DNA of 64,000 nt from Massilia sp. YIM B02763 (GTDB lineage: Bacteria; Pseudomonadota; Gammaproteobacteria; Burkholderiales; Burkholderiaceae_D). Position 1 is the stretch's first letter. Each line of letters begins with the position of its first letter. The position numbers and the translations under genes are program-made. The stretch is from contig NZ_JASNRD010000002.1 of assembly GCF_030412015.1 (NCBI RefSeq), positions 371,095 to 435,094 of the forward strand. The letters are read 5' to 3'. The notes beneath the pieces were generated by a model, which was given only the letters and a program-made list of their open reading frames with translations, had not been told where the DNA came from and ran no database searches. Positions 18,517 to 27,983 of the stretch are shown piece by piece.

Positions 18517-21500
18517 TCACGCCGTCGCGGCATCGAAACGCGCCAGCAGCGCCAGCAGCTGGGGCAGGCGTTCGCGCACGGCATCCAGGCGGCCGGCGTC
18601 CGCGTCGGCCTCCAGCTCGCCGCACAGCGTGGACAGTGCGGGCTCGTCCAGGTAGCCGGCGCTGCCGCGCAGGCCGTGCAGCAGGCGCCCCGCCGCTTCG
18701 CCGTCGGACGCGTCCAGCGCCGCCGCCAGCTCGGCGCGCCGGCGCGGCAGGTCGGCCGCGAAGGTATGGCGCAGCTTGTCCTTGAGGTCGCCCGCGCGCC
18801 GGCCCGCGTTCGGCGCCGCCGGCGCCGCCGGCGCGCCCGTCAGCACGCCGAACATCGCGTCGAGATCGGCCGTGCTGGGCGCCGCGCCGGACGCCATTCC
18901 GGAGGCGATGCGGGCGGCCGGCGGCGGCATCGGCGGCAGCGCGATGCCGCGCTGCAGCTGGCGCTCGATCGCGCGCGTCAGGTGGTAGTGCAGCTGGGTG
19001 TCGTCGATCGGCTTGGTGAGGAAGGCGTCCATGCCGCAGGCCAGGTAGCGGTTGCGGTCCTCCTCGCTGACGTTGGCGGTCAGTGCGACGATCATCAGGT
19101 GCTGGTCCAGCACGGGCGCCTCGAGCGGGCCGCCGGCGCGGATCAGGCGCGTGGCGCTGGCACCGTCCATCTCGGGCATGCGCCCGTCCATCAGGATCAG
19201 GTCGTAGCGGGTGCGCGCGCAGGCGGCCACGGCCAGCACCCCGTTCTCGACCACGTCGACCTGGTGGCCCAGCTCTTCCAGCAGCATGCGCACGATGATC
19301 TGGTTGGTCGGATAGTCTTCCGCGCACAGCACGCGCAGGCGGTGCGTGTGCGGCTCGCGCGGCGCGTCCTGCACCACCGGCGGCTGCACGCCGTCGGCCA
19401 GCGGCAGCACGAAGCTGAAGGTGGAGCCGACGTTCGGCGTGCTGGCGGCGGCGATGGTGCCGCCCATCAGCTCGACCAGCTGGCGGCAGATCGCCAGGCC
19501 CAGGCCCGTGCCGCCGTAGCGCCGCGTGGTGGTCGCGTCGGCCTGCTCGAACTGCTGGAACAGGCGCGGCAAGGCGTCCGGCTCGATGCCGATGCCCGTG
19601 TCTTCGACCGAGAAGCGGATCATGTTGCGGCCGTCGGCATCGAGCTGGTCGGCGCGGCGGCGCTCGACGCGCACGGTGACGGTGCCGCTGTCGGTGAACT
19701 TGAAGGCGTTGCCGACCAGGTTGACGAGGACCTGGCGCAGGCGCGTGGGGTCGCCCACGACGAAGCGCGGCAGGTCGTCGTCCAGGTGCACGGCGAAGCC
19801 CACGCTGTGGGCACCGGCCTGTTCCTCGAACAGGGTGACCACCTGCTCGATCGCGTCGTCGAGGGCGAAGTCGATGTTCTCGATGGTCAGCTTGCCGGCC
19901 TCGATCTTGGAAAAGTCGAGCAGGTCGTTGATGATGGCGAGCAGCGACTGCGCGTTCGCCTGGCCGCGCAGGATCTGCTCGCGCGTGGAATCCTTGAGCA
20001 TGCCGTCGCGCAGGGCGAAGCCCAGCATGCCGATCACGCCGGCCAGCGGGGTGCGCATCTCGTGGCTCATATTGGCCAGGAACTCGGACTTCTGGCGCGT
20101 CGCGTCCTCGGCGCGCTGCTTGGCCTGGTACAGCCGCTCCTCGTTTTCCTGCAGCGCCGCGTTGGCCAACGCCAGTTCGTCGGTGCGGCGCCGGACCTGG
20201 CGCTGCTGCTCGCGCAATTCCTCGGTCTGGCGTTCCAGCAGGCGGTTCTGCTGCTCGATCTTCTCGGTACGCGCGCCGACCTGGTGTTCGAGCAGGTCCT
20301 TCTGGCGCCGCAGCCCGTCCACGCGCACGCGGAACAGGCCATAGCCGATGCCCAGCACCAGCAGGCCGCACAGCGTGCGGAACCACCAGGTCTTCCAGTA
20401 CGGCGGCAGCACGGTGACCTCGAGGCTGGCCGCGGAATCGCTCCACACGCCGTCCTTGTTGGCGGCGCGCACCTGGAAGGTGTACTTGCCCGGATCCAGG
20501 TTCGTGTAGGTGGCGAAGCGTTTTCCGGCATCGACGCCGATCCAGTCCTGGTCGAAGCCGGCCAGGCGGTAGGCGAAGCGGTTGCGGCCCGGCGCGGCGA
20601 AGTGCAGCGCCGAGAATTCCAGCGAGAACACGGAGTCGGCCGGCGTCAGCGTGATGCCGGACAGGCGCTCGATGGGGCCCGGCAGCAGGCCCGGGTGCGC
20701 ATCCTGCCACGGCCGCCCGAAGATCTGCAGGCCCGTGATCACCGCGCGCGGCGCGATCAGGTTGTCGTGCAGCGCGCGCGGGTCGAACGCCGTGATGCCG
20801 TTGTTGCCGCCGAAGTAGAGCGTGCCGTCCGGCGCGCGCAGCGCCGAGGCGTCGAAATAGGCGCCCTCGATGGTGCCGTCGGCCGAGTTGTAGTTGCGCC
20901 AGCCGCCGCTGGCCGGATCGAGCCGGTGCAGGCCGCTGGAGCTGCTGACCCAGATGAAGCCGTCCGGGTCTTCCAGCATGGCGGCGACGGCGTCGTCGGC
21001 CAGGCCGTCGCGCGTCGTGTAGCGCTGGAAGCGCGGCGTGCCGTCCGGGCCGATGACCATCTTGTTCAGACCCACGGCGGTGCCGACCCACAGCGTGCCG
21101 TGGCGGTCTTCCAGCAGGTAGTGGACCTCGTCGTGGCTGAGGCTGGCCTGGTCGGACGGATCGTGGCGGAAGTGGCGGAACTTGCCGGTGGCGCGGTCGA
21201 GCAGGTCGAGGCCGTCGAAGGTGCCGACCCAGAAGCGGCCGTGGCGGTCTTCCAGCATGGGCCGCACGACGTTGTCGGCCAGGCTGGAGCTCGACGCCGG
21301 ATCGTGCTGCCAGCTGGCCAGCTTGCCGCTGGCCGGGTCGAGCCGGTGCAGGCCGCCGCGGGTGGCGATCCACAGCATGCCGTCGCGCGTGACGAACAGG
21401 TTGCGCACGAAGTTGGCGTCGCCGTCGCCGGTGGGCGCGAGCAGGCGCCGCTCGAGCTTGCCGCTGGCCGGATCGAGGCGCGCCAGGCCGTTGCGGGCCC

Positions 21501-22860
21501 CGACCCATACCGTGCCGTCGCGGCCCCGCGCCACCGCGGTGGCCATGGCGTCGCCCGAGATGCCCCCCTCCACCGGCGCCAGCCGGTACGGACGGTCGAT
21601 CCCGCTGACCGGGTCGTAGTGGTGCAGGCCGCCATTGGTCGCCAGCCACAGCGCGCCGGCGCCGTCGCCGGCCATGCCGCGCACCTTGTTGTCTTCCACG
21701 GCGATCGCCGAATCGGCGCCGCGCACGATGCGCGCGAAGCCGCCGCTGCCCATGTCCGCGCGCGACACGCCGCCGTACCAGGTGCCCACCCAGAACGTGC
21801 CGACGCGGTCGCCGTACAGGGCCGAGACCTGGTTGTCGCCCAGGCTGTAGCCGTCCGTGATGCGGTGCGGGTGGCTCTCGAAGCGGTTGCGCGACGGCAT
21901 CCAGCGGTACAGGCCGCGGTCGTGCGAACCGACCCAGACCTGGCGCTCGGCGTCCTGGTACAGCACGCTGATCTCCCCGGCGGGCATGCCCTCGGCCGGG
22001 CCGAAGCGGCGCAATTCGCCCTTCTGCCCGATCGGCAGGCGTTCCAGCCCGGCCATGCTGCCGACCCACAGGTGCTCTCCGGCGTCGACCAGCAACGCCT
22101 GGATCACGTCGAACTTGCCGCCCGTCGGCGACGGGTGGTGGCGGAAATGCATCAGGTCCGGATCGAGGCTGTCCAGGCCGGCCGCGGTGCCGACCCACAG
22201 GCGCCCGTCGCGTCCCAGCGCCAGCGCGTTGACCTTGTCCGAGGAAAGGCTGTCGGCCACGCCCGGCACGTGGTGCCAGATCGCGAAGCGGCCCGTCTCG
22301 ATGTCGAAGTGCTGCAGGCCGTCGGCCGTGGCCAGCCACAGCCCGTCCCTGCCGTCGTCGAGGATGGCGCGGATGTGGCGGTTGCCGTTGCCGCGCTTGG
22401 CGGGCTCGTCGGGCAGGAAATGGGTAAAGGTGCCCGTGCTGGGCTCATAGCGGTCGAGGCCGCCATCGGTGCCGATCCACAGCCGCCCCTTGCGGTCGAC
22501 GTAGAGCACGCGCACCCAGTTGTTGGCCAGCGTGCGCGGATCGCCGACGGCGTTGCGGTAATTGGTGAAGCGGTAGCCGTCGTAGCGCGACAGGCCGGAC
22601 TGGGTGCCAAACCACATGAAGCCGTCCGGATCCTGGACGATGGCCAGCACCGATTCCTGCGCCAGCCCGTCGTCCACCGACAAGTGCTCGAAGCGCAGCG
22701 TCGGGTTCGGCGCCGCCGCGGCCGGCAGCAGCGGGCACAGCGCGGCCAGCAGGCAGGCGAGCGCGAGCGCCCGCAACAGCTGCAGTGCCGGCCACAGCCG
22801 CCTCGTCCATGCGCCCGCCCCGGGGCCGGGGATTGCACCCCGAATACGTTCAATGTCCAC
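18517..22860 (-). CDS. Two-component-propeller hybrid histidine kinase (one-protein phosphorelay)
   Basis: 1447 residues from a GTG at 22860. A signal/membrane segment (about 25-50) is followed by a large periplasmic region of repeated WVGT/LYRWMPS-type beta-propeller blades (about 55-715), a Y_Y_Y domain (about 735-808, FDQDWIGVDAGKRFATYTNL), a membrane helix (about 825-845) and a coiled coil (about 850-925). Then come HisKA (ANMSHEMRTPLAGVIGML, His about 932), HATPase (about 1040-1150), a receiver (VLCAEDYPTNQIIVRMLL, ILMDGRMPEMDG, about 1170-1295) and a true Hpt domain at the end (RLLHGLRGSAGYL, His about 1390). This layout is typical of polysaccharide- or nutrient-sensing kinases. It has no AraC output domain, so its target must be separate; the receiver/Hpt-like gene just downstream is the obvious candidate. 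Confidence 0.93.
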   Translation of the reverse strand: MDIERIRGAIPGPGAGAWTRRLWPALQLLRALALACLLAALCPLLPAAAAPNPTLRFEHLSVDDGLAQESVLAIVQDPDGFMWFGTQSGLSRYDGYRFTNYRNAVGDPRTLANNWVRVLYVDRKGRLWIGTDGGLDRYEPSTGTFTHFLPDEPAKRGNGNRHIRAILDDGRDGLWLATADGLQHFDIETGRFAIWHHVPGVADSLSSDKVNALALGRDGRLWVGTAAGLDSLDPDLMHFRHHPSPTGGKFDVIQALLVDAGEHLWVGSMAGLERLPIGQKGELRRFGPAEGMPAGEISVLYQDAERQVWVGSHDRGLYRWMPSRNRFESHPHRITDGYSLGDNQVSALYGDRVGTFWVGTWYGGVSRADMGSGGFARIVRGADSAIAVEDNKVRGMAGDGAGALWLATNGGLHHYDPVSGIDRPYRLAPVEGGISGDAMATAVARGRDGTVWVGARNGLARLDPASGKLERRLLAPTGDGDANFVRNLFVTRDGMLWIATRGGLHRLDPASGKLASWQHDPASSSSLADNVVRPMLEDRHGRFWVGTFDGLDLLDRATGKFRHFRHDPSDQASLSHDEVHYLLEDRHGTLWVGTAVGLNKMVIGPDGTPRFQRYTTRDGLADDAVAAMLEDPDGFIWVSSSSGLHRLDPASGGWRNYNSADGTIEGAYFDASALRAPDGTLYFGGNNGITAFDPRALHDNLIAPRAVITGLQIFGRPWQDAHPGLLPGPIERLSGITLTPADSVFSLEFSALHFAAPGRNRFAYRLAGFDQDWIGVDAGKRFATYTNLDPGKYTFQVRAANKDGVWSDSAASLEVTVLPPYWKTWWFRTLCGLLVLGIGYGLFRVRVDGLRRQKDLLEHQVGARTEKIEQQNRLLERQTEELREQQRQVRRRTDELALANAALQENEERLYQAKQRAEDATRQKSEFLANMSHEMRTPLAGVIGMLGFALRDGMLKDSTREQILRGQANAQSLLAIINDLLDFSKIEAGKLTIENIDFALDDAIEQVVTLFEEQAGAHSVGFAVHLDDDLPRFVVGDPTRLRQVLVNLVGNAFKFTDSGTVTVRVERRRADQLDADGRNMIRFSVEDTGIGIEPDALPRLFQQFEQADATTTRRYGGTGLGLAICRQLVELMGGTIAAASTPNVGSTFSFVLPLADGVQPPVVQDAPREPHTHRLRVLCAEDYPTNQIIVRMLLEELGHQVDVVENGVLAVAACARTRYDLILMDGRMPEMDGASATRLIRAGGPLEAPVLDQHLMIVALTANVSEEDRNRYLACGMDAFLTKPIDDTQLHYHLTRAIERQLQRGIALPPMPPPAARIASGMASGAAPSTADLDAMFGVLTGAPAAPAAPNAGRRAGDLKDKLRHTFAADLPRRRAELAAALDASDGEAAGRLLHGLRGSAGYLDEPALSTLCGELEADADAGRLDAVRERLPQLLALLARFDAATA

Positions 22861-22931
22861 GCGGCAAGATTAACAAATCCCGCCGCGCTTGGGTCGAATA
22901 ATTACCGTTCGGTCAACAGGTTCGGCGCGTT

Positions 22932-24755
22932 TTAGTCGCCTTTTGCCACACCTTCGCGGCGCGGATCGGCGCCGCCGAACCACAGCGGCACGCCGCCGAC
23001 CTGGATGCGCTCGATGCCCTGCAGGCCGGACGTCTGGTCGCCGATGCGGATCGTGTGGCCGCGCGCCTTCAGCGCCGCGATCTCGGACGCGGGGAAGCGT
23101 CCCGCTTCGAGCTCGGTCGGGCCGTTGCGGCTGCCGAAGTTCGGCAGCGCGATCGCCTGCTGCATGTTCAAGTCCCAGTCCAGCGTGCCGACCAGCACCT
23201 TGGCCACGTAGTTGATGATCAGGGGGCCGCCCGGCGAGCCGATCGCCTCGACGAACCTGCCCGTCTGCTTGTCGAACACGATGGTCGGGCTCATCGCGCT
23301 GCGCGGACGCTTGCCCGGCTCGACGCGGTTGGCGATGGGGCCGTTGGCATCCTTCGAGTCGAACGAGAAGTCGGTCAGCTGGTTGTTCAGGATGAAGCCG
23401 TCGACCATCTGGCGCGAGCCGAACGCGTCCTCGACGCTGGTCGTCATCGACAGGCCGGCGCCATACTGGTCGACGGCCACGACGTGCGAGGTCGAATGGG
23501 CCTCGATCGAATTGTCCAGGCCCCAGTTCCAGGCCATGTCCACGCCCGGCGGATTGCCCGGCGGCGCCTTGCCCATCGAGCGGTCGTCCTTGACCAGGCT
23601 GGCGCGCTGGGCCAGATAGGTTTTATCGAGCAGCGCCGGCAGGCCGCGGCCCGGCAGCGGCACGAAGTCGGTGTCGGCGGCGTAGCGGTCGCGGTCGGCG
23701 TAGGCGAGACGCCCCACTTCGGAGAACACGTGGACGGCGTCGGCGGAAGGCACGCCATTCGTCGGCGCCAGCGCCTTCATGTCGCGCGTCTCGAACATGC
23801 CCAGCATCTGCGCCACGGCGATGCCGCCCGAGGATGGCGGCGGCATGCCGCAAATGACGTAGGTCCGGTAATCGCTGCAGACCGGGTCGCGTTCCTTGGG
23901 CCGGTAGGCGGCGATGTCGGCGGCCGTGAGCAGGCCCGGATTGGTCGGGTGGCTCTTGACCTTGGCCTCGATGTCGCGCGCGATGCGGCCCGTGTAGAAC
24001 ACCTCGGCACCGCCGTCGGCGATCTCGTGCAGCGTCTTCGCCAGTTCCGGGTTCTTCAGCAGGTGGCCGACGGGCCAGGGCTGGCCTTCCGGGCCGTAGA
24101 AATAGGCGCGCGCGGTCGGGTCCTTGCGGATGTAGGCGTCGCCGGCCAGCAGGCCGTGCAGGCGCGGGCTGACCTTGAAGCCCTGTTCGGACAGGCGGAT
24201 CGCCGGCGCGAACAGCGTCTTCCACGGCAGCTTGCCGTGTTCCTTGTGGGCCAGCGCCAGCATCCGCAGCACGCCCGGCGCGCCCGTCGAGCGGCCGCCG
24301 ACGATCCCTTCCGTACGCGACAGCGGCGTGCCGTCCGGATGCTGGAACAGGTGTTCGGTCGCCTTCGACGGCGCCGTCTCGCGGCCGTCGTAGGCATGGG
24401 TCTTCTTGCCGTCGTAGTAGACGAGGAAGGCGCCGCCGCCGATGCCGGACGATTGCGGCTCGACCAGGGTCAGCACCAGCTGGGTGGCGATGCCGGCATC
24501 GATCGCCGTGCCGCCCTGCTTGAGCATCTCGTAGCCCGCTTCCACCGCGAGCGGATTGGCGGCCGCCACCATGTACTTGCGCGCCGGCCATCCCGCCTTC
24601 TCGCTCCAGCCGCTCGCGCTTTCCGGTTGCTGCTGCAGGGCCGCCGGACGGCCGGCGTCCTGGGCCAATGCCGTGCCGCCGGCGAACAGCGTGGCGGCCA
24701 GCAGCGCAGACAAGGTCAGGGAAAAGGATGCGGGGGTGGACAGCGTGGACTTCAT
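22932..24755 (-). CDS. ggt: Gamma-glutamyltransferase
   Basis: 607 residues from ATG 24755, behind GGAGAA. The signal peptide ends GGTALAQDA, so the enzyme is periplasmic. It is made as a proenzyme that cuts itself before a threonine; the site is seen in IEAHSTSHVVAVDQYG (Thr about 421), followed by the substrate motif LSMTTSVEDAFGSRQM and the oxyanion GSPGGPLIINYV. The large-subunit motifs SSGIGGGAFLVYYDG and GRETAP are also present. It breaks down glutathione and other gamma-glutamyl compounds. It is a single leftward gene with no obvious operon partner. Confidence 0.95.
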   Translation of the reverse strand: MKSTLSTPASFSLTLSALLAATLFAGGTALAQDAGRPAALQQQPESASGWSEKAGWPARKYMVAAANPLAVEAGYEMLKQGGTAIDAGIATQLVLTLVEPQSSGIGGGAFLVYYDGKKTHAYDGRETAPSKATEHLFQHPDGTPLSRTEGIVGGRSTGAPGVLRMLALAHKEHGKLPWKTLFAPAIRLSEQGFKVSPRLHGLLAGDAYIRKDPTARAYFYGPEGQPWPVGHLLKNPELAKTLHEIADGGAEVFYTGRIARDIEAKVKSHPTNPGLLTAADIAAYRPKERDPVCSDYRTYVICGMPPPSSGGIAVAQMLGMFETRDMKALAPTNGVPSADAVHVFSEVGRLAYADRDRYAADTDFVPLPGRGLPALLDKTYLAQRASLVKDDRSMGKAPPGNPPGVDMAWNWGLDNSIEAHSTSHVVAVDQYGAGLSMTTSVEDAFGSRQMVDGFILNNQLTDFSFDSKDANGPIANRVEPGKRPRSAMSPTIVFDKQTGRFVEAIGSPGGPLIINYVAKVLVGTLDWDLNMQQAIALPNFGSRNGPTELEAGRFPASEIAALKARGHTIRIGDQTSGLQGIERIQVGGVPLWFGGADPRREGVAKGD

Positions 24756-24897
24756 GGATTCTCCGATAAATACGGCGCACGGGCTGGGCCGTGCGCCTGG
24801 TACCAACGGAGCATCCTACAGCAAATGAGCAGATCGCTCACATCGCTTCATTGTTGCGGCATGGTGGTGCACGGTGCCCGGATTGCGTGCGCACCAT

Positions 24898-24983
24898 CGT
24901 CGCCCCTGCGCAGGCAGGGGCCCAATTTCTGCGCGCCATGGCAGCGCTCGCGAAATTGGGTCCCTGCCTGCGCAGGGACGACG
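24898..24983. repeat. REP doublet (inverted pair), copy 1
   Basis: Two inverted REP units. The left one contains CGTCGCCCCTGCGCAGGCAG then GGGCCCAATTT; the right one is its near reverse complement, ending GCGCAGGGACGACG. Each unit has its own GC-rich hairpin around GCGCAGGC. It lies between the ggt promoter region and the end of the dehydrogenase gene. Confidence 0.88.
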
Positions 24984-25002
24984 TGTTGAGGCTAACGGGC
25001 GC

Positions 25003-25779
25003 TTACTTCGGCTGCATGCGGATCGCCCCGTCCAGCCGGATCGTCTCGCCGTTGAGCATCACGTTCTCGATGATCGCCTTGGCCAGGTGCGCATACTCCA
25101 TCGGCATGCCCAGGCGCGGCGGGAACGGGACCATCTTGCCGAGCGAGTCGCGCACTTCCTGCGGCATGTTCATCAGCATGGGCGTCTCGAAGATGCCGGG
25201 GGCGATCGTCATCACGCGGATGCCGCTCCTGGCCAGGTCGCGCGCCATCGGCAGCGTCATGCCGGCCACGCCGGCCTTCGAGGCGGCGTAGGCGGCCTGG
25301 CCGATCTGGCCGTCGTAGGCGGCCACCGAGGCCGTGTTGACGATGACGCCGCGCTCGCCGTGTTCCAGCGCTTCCTCCTTGCCCATCGCGTCGGCCGCCA
25401 GGCGGCACATATTGAAGGTGCCGATCAGGTTGATGTCGATCGCGCGGCGGAACTGGTCGAGCGGGTGCGGACCGTCCTTGCCGACGGTCTTGACGGCCGG
25501 CGCGATGCCGGCACAGTTGACGAGGCCGCGCAAGCTGCCCATCTCCAGGGCCGCCGCGACGACGGCCTGGCCGTCCGCTTCCGACGTCACGTCGCACTTG
25601 ACGAAGCGGACGGCTGCACCGGACTGAGCGCCGAGCTCCTCGGCCAGCGCGCGGCCGGCCTGCTCCTGCACGTCGGCCAGCACGGCCTTGCCGCCGGCGG
25701 CCACGATGGTGCGCGCGGTGGCGGCGCCCAGGCCGGACGCCCCGCCCGTCACGATGAATACATTGTCCTGGAATTGCAT
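25003..25779 (-). CDS. Type-2 3-hydroxyacyl-CoA dehydrogenase (SDR family)
   Basis: 258 residues. Classical short-chain dehydrogenase: cofactor motif [20 protein letters not shown], catalytic serine in [11 protein letters not shown] and YAASKAG (YxxxK). The C-terminal [15 protein letters not shown] and [14 protein letters not shown] are typical of the HSD10-like type-2 3-hydroxyacyl-CoA dehydrogenases rather than of generic SDRs. It probably works in beta-oxidation of fatty acids or branched-chain amino acids. A strong GGAGGAG precedes the ATG at 25779. A palindromic LiuR-like operator lies 24 bp upstream of the start codon. Confidence 0.92.
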   Translation of the reverse strand: MQFQDNVFIVTGGASGLGAATARTIVAAGGKAVLADVQEQAGRALAEELGAQSGAAVRFVKCDVTSEADGQAVVAAALEMGSLRGLVNCAGIAPAVKTVGKDGPHPLDQFRRAIDINLIGTFNMCRLAADAMGKEEALEHGERGVIVNTASVAAYDGQIGQAAYAASKAGVAGMTLPMARDLARSGIRVMTIAPGIFETPMLMNMPQEVRDSLGKMVPFPPRLGMPMEYAHLAKAIIENVMLNGETIRLDGAIRMQPK

Positions 25780-25802
25780 GGTCTCCTCCGTTGTTGTGCT
25801 CG

Positions 25803-25824
25803 TTGACGTTTACGTTAACGTCAA
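25803..25824. promoter_or_regulatory. Palindromic operator, LiuR-like
   Basis: A 22 bp near-palindrome with arms TTGACGTT and AACGTCAA around TACGTT. It sits directly upstream of the 3-hydroxyacyl-CoA dehydrogenase. The TTTACGTTAACGTCAA part closely resembles the operator described for LiuR, the MerR-family regulator of branched-chain amino acid and acyl-CoA degradation in proteobacteria. The fit between motif and gene function supports the call; no LiuR gene is in this window. Confidence 0.7.
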
Positions 25825-25861
25825 TCCCTGCCCGGATTGTACCCAATTTCGCTTCACGCAC

Positions 25862-26497
25862 TCAAAAACATTGGACCGTCGCCCCGCTGCGCGTGCACAG
25901 CCGTCCGCTGCTGTTGACGCCGGCCGCGCCGCCGCCCGTCGAGAAGCTGTTGCCGCCGGCGTCCGTGCAGAAACTGCCCTGGCAGCCGCGCACGGCCGTC
26001 GAACTGGGCACGACCGGCTGCGGCGCGGCGGCCGGCGGCGGCACGGGCACGCCGGCCGGCGGCACGGCCTGCGGGGAGCGCAGCGGACGCGGCGCCATCG
26101 GGCCCGTGGCCTGGGCGCCGGGACGCCGGCGCGCCGGCTGTGCGGGTTGCTGCTGCGGCTGCGTGGACGGCGGCTGCGTGGACGGCGGCTGCGCGGACGG
26201 CTGCGGCTCGTGGCGCATCAGCGTATCGGTCTCGTCGTGCACCTCGGCCGGATCCTTGCGTCCCGGGACGGCCTGGGCCGGCGATGCGCGCGTGCCGGGC
26301 GCATCGCGTCGCGTCAGCACCGGGCCGTAGGACGGCGCCGCCGGCTGCTTCGTCTGCGTCTCGTCCGCGACGGCGGCGTCGCGCCGGGCCTGTTCCGCCT
26401 GGCGCGCGCCGGCGGTCTGCGCCTGCGCGGCGGCGAGCAGCGGCAGCAGCAACAGCAACAGCAGTCCCGGCGCGCGCGCGATTCGTCTCGTTTGCAT
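25862..26497 (-). CDS. Secreted Pro/Gln-rich protein with C-terminal Cys motif
   Basis: 211 residues from ATG 26497. The signal peptide has a run of leucines (LLLLLLLPLLAAAQAQ). The middle (about 90-165) is low-complexity, rich in Pro, Gln, Ala and Arg, with a PPSTQ repeat coming from a short DNA repeat near 26160-26190. The last 45 residues are different: four cysteines and many Gly/Ser (CQGSFCTDAGGNSFSTGGG, then GRLCTRSG and VQCF at the very end), which suggests a small disulfide-bonded module on a flexible stalk. I do not recognise the family. It is leftward, divergent from the CoA-transferase gene. Confidence 0.72.
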   Translation of the reverse strand: MQTRRIARAPGLLLLLLLPLLAAAQAQTAGARQAEQARRDAAVADETQTKQPAAPSYGPVLTRRDAPGTRASPAQAVPGRKDPAEVHDETDTLMRHEPQPSAQPPSTQPPSTQPQQQPAQPARRRPGAQATGPMAPRPLRSPQAVPPAGVPVPPPAAAPQPVVPSSTAVRGCQGSFCTDAGGNSFSTGGGAAGVNSSGRLCTRSGATVQCF

Positions 26498-26678
26498 GGT
26501 GTACCTCGTTCGATGGGCCCTGTCTTGGCGTTTCCTTGGCGTTCCATTATCGGCCGCGCGACAGGCACCCGGCGCGCGGCTGTGCGTCAAGCTGTTGTCA
26601 GCATCCTTTCTTAGGCTATGCTGGACAACAAGGATCCGGCACAGACCAGGACCACGGACAATCATCATGGAGACAAGC

Positions 26679-27983
26679 ATGCAGACGATGCAGGAACTGT
26701 ACCGGGCCCGGCGCACCAGCGCCGCGGGCGCCCTGGAGCACGTGCGCGACGGGGACATGATCGTCGTTCCCACCGGCGTCGGCGAACCGCCCGCGCTGCT
26801 GGAGGCATTGTCCGCTCAATGCGGCCGCTTCAAGGACGTCCAGGTCGCCCAGATCCTGGCGATGCGCAAGTACGGCTACTTCGACCCGGCCTGCCGCCCC
26901 CATGTGCGCCACGCGGCGCTGTTCTTCGGCGGCGCCTCGCGCGCCGGCGGGCAAGGCGGCTGGTGCGACTTCGTCCCCAATTATTTTTCCGAGATCCCCA
27001 CGCTGATCGAGCGCGGCCTGATGCCGGCCGACGTCGTGTTCGCGATGGCCTCTCCCATGAGCGCCTCCGGCCACTTCGCGCTGAGCCTGGGCACGGACTA
27101 CACGATGGCGGCCGTCGCGAAGGCGCGCGCAGTGGTGCTGGAAGTCAATCCCAACGTGCCGTTCACGCACGGCCAGTGCCATGTGCACGTGTCGCAGGTG
27201 ACGGCGCTGGTCGAGAGCGAGGCGCCGATCCTGGAAGTGGGCCTGCCTGCGATCGGTCCCGTGCAGGAGGCGATCGGACGCCTGGTTGCCGAGCACATCG
27301 AGGACGGCGCGACGCTGCAGATCGGCTATGGCGGCATTCCCGACGCCGTGGTGATGCAATTGACGGGCAAGCGCGACCTCGGCATCCATACGGAGATGAT
27401 CGGCGACGGCATCCTGAAGCTGGTGGAATCGGGGGCGGTGAACAACAGCAGGAAGACGCTGTTGCCGGGGAAGATGGTGGCCACCTTCGCGCTGGGATCG
27501 CGCCGGCTGTACGCATTCATGCACCAGAACCCGATGCTGGAGATGCATCCGTCGAACTTCACCAACGATCCGTACATCGCGGGCCAGAACGACAAGCTGG
27601 TGACGATCAATGCGAGCCTGCAGGTCGATCTGCTGGGCCAGTGCGGCAGCGAGAGCATCGGCCACCTGCCCTATTCCGGCACGGGGGGCCAGGTCGATTT
27701 CGTGCGGGCCGCGAACCGCTCGCGTGGCGGCAAGTCCTTCATCGTGCTGCCCTCGACGGCCAAGGACGGCAGCATTTCGCGCATCGTGCCGACGCTGGCG
27801 CCGGGAACCCACGCCACCACCAGCAAGAACGACGTCAACTACGTCGTCACCGAATGGGGCGTGGCCCAGTTGCGCGGCAAGTCGGCGAAACAGCGCGCGC
27901 AGGCGCTGATCGCCATCGCCCATCCCGATTTCCGCTCCTGGCTGCGCGAGGAAGCGGACCGGATGTGCGTGTTCTCGGCTTAA
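26679..27983 (+). CDS. Acetyl-CoA hydrolase / 4-hydroxybutyrate CoA-transferase family
   Basis: 434 residues from ATG 26679, which has GGAG at a good distance; another in-frame ATG at 26667 would add four residues. The N-terminal domain has GDMIVVPTGVGEPPALL and the C-terminal domain has the family motifs QIGYGGIPDAVV, HTEMIGDGILKLVESGAV, GQVDFVRAANRSRGGKSFIV and YVVTEWGVAQLRGKS. Members move CoA between acyl groups and acetate or hydrolyse acyl-CoA; the exact substrate is not predictable. Its neighbourhood (3-hydroxyacyl-CoA dehydrogenase divergent across one gene) fits acyl-CoA metabolism. Confidence 0.9.
   Translation: MQTMQELYRARRTSAAGALEHVRDGDMIVVPTGVGEPPALLEALSAQCGRFKDVQVAQILAMRKYGYFDPACRPHVRHAALFFGGASRAGGQGGWCDFVPNYFSEIPTLIERGLMPADVVFAMASPMSASGHFALSLGTDYTMAAVAKARAVVLEVNPNVPFTHGQCHVHVSQVTALVESEAPILEVGLPAIGPVQEAIGRLVAEHIEDGATLQIGYGGIPDAVVMQLTGKRDLGIHTEMIGDGILKLVESGAVNNSRKTLLPGKMVATFALGSRRLYAFMHQNPMLEMHPSNFTNDPYIAGQNDKLVTINASLQVDLLGQCGSESIGHLPYSGTGGQVDFVRAANRSRGGKSFIVLPSTAKDGSISRIVPTLAPGTHATTSKNDVNYVVTEWGVAQLRGKSAKQRAQALIAIAHPDFRSWLREEADRMCVFSA

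Noticed and set aside
18676..22935. A very long open frame antisense to the large hybrid kinase
   Set aside because: It is a typical shadow in GC-rich DNA: no domain, no ribosome site, and composition dictated by the kinase codons. The same applies to long frames opposite uup, sulP, lpxK and the M1 peptidase.
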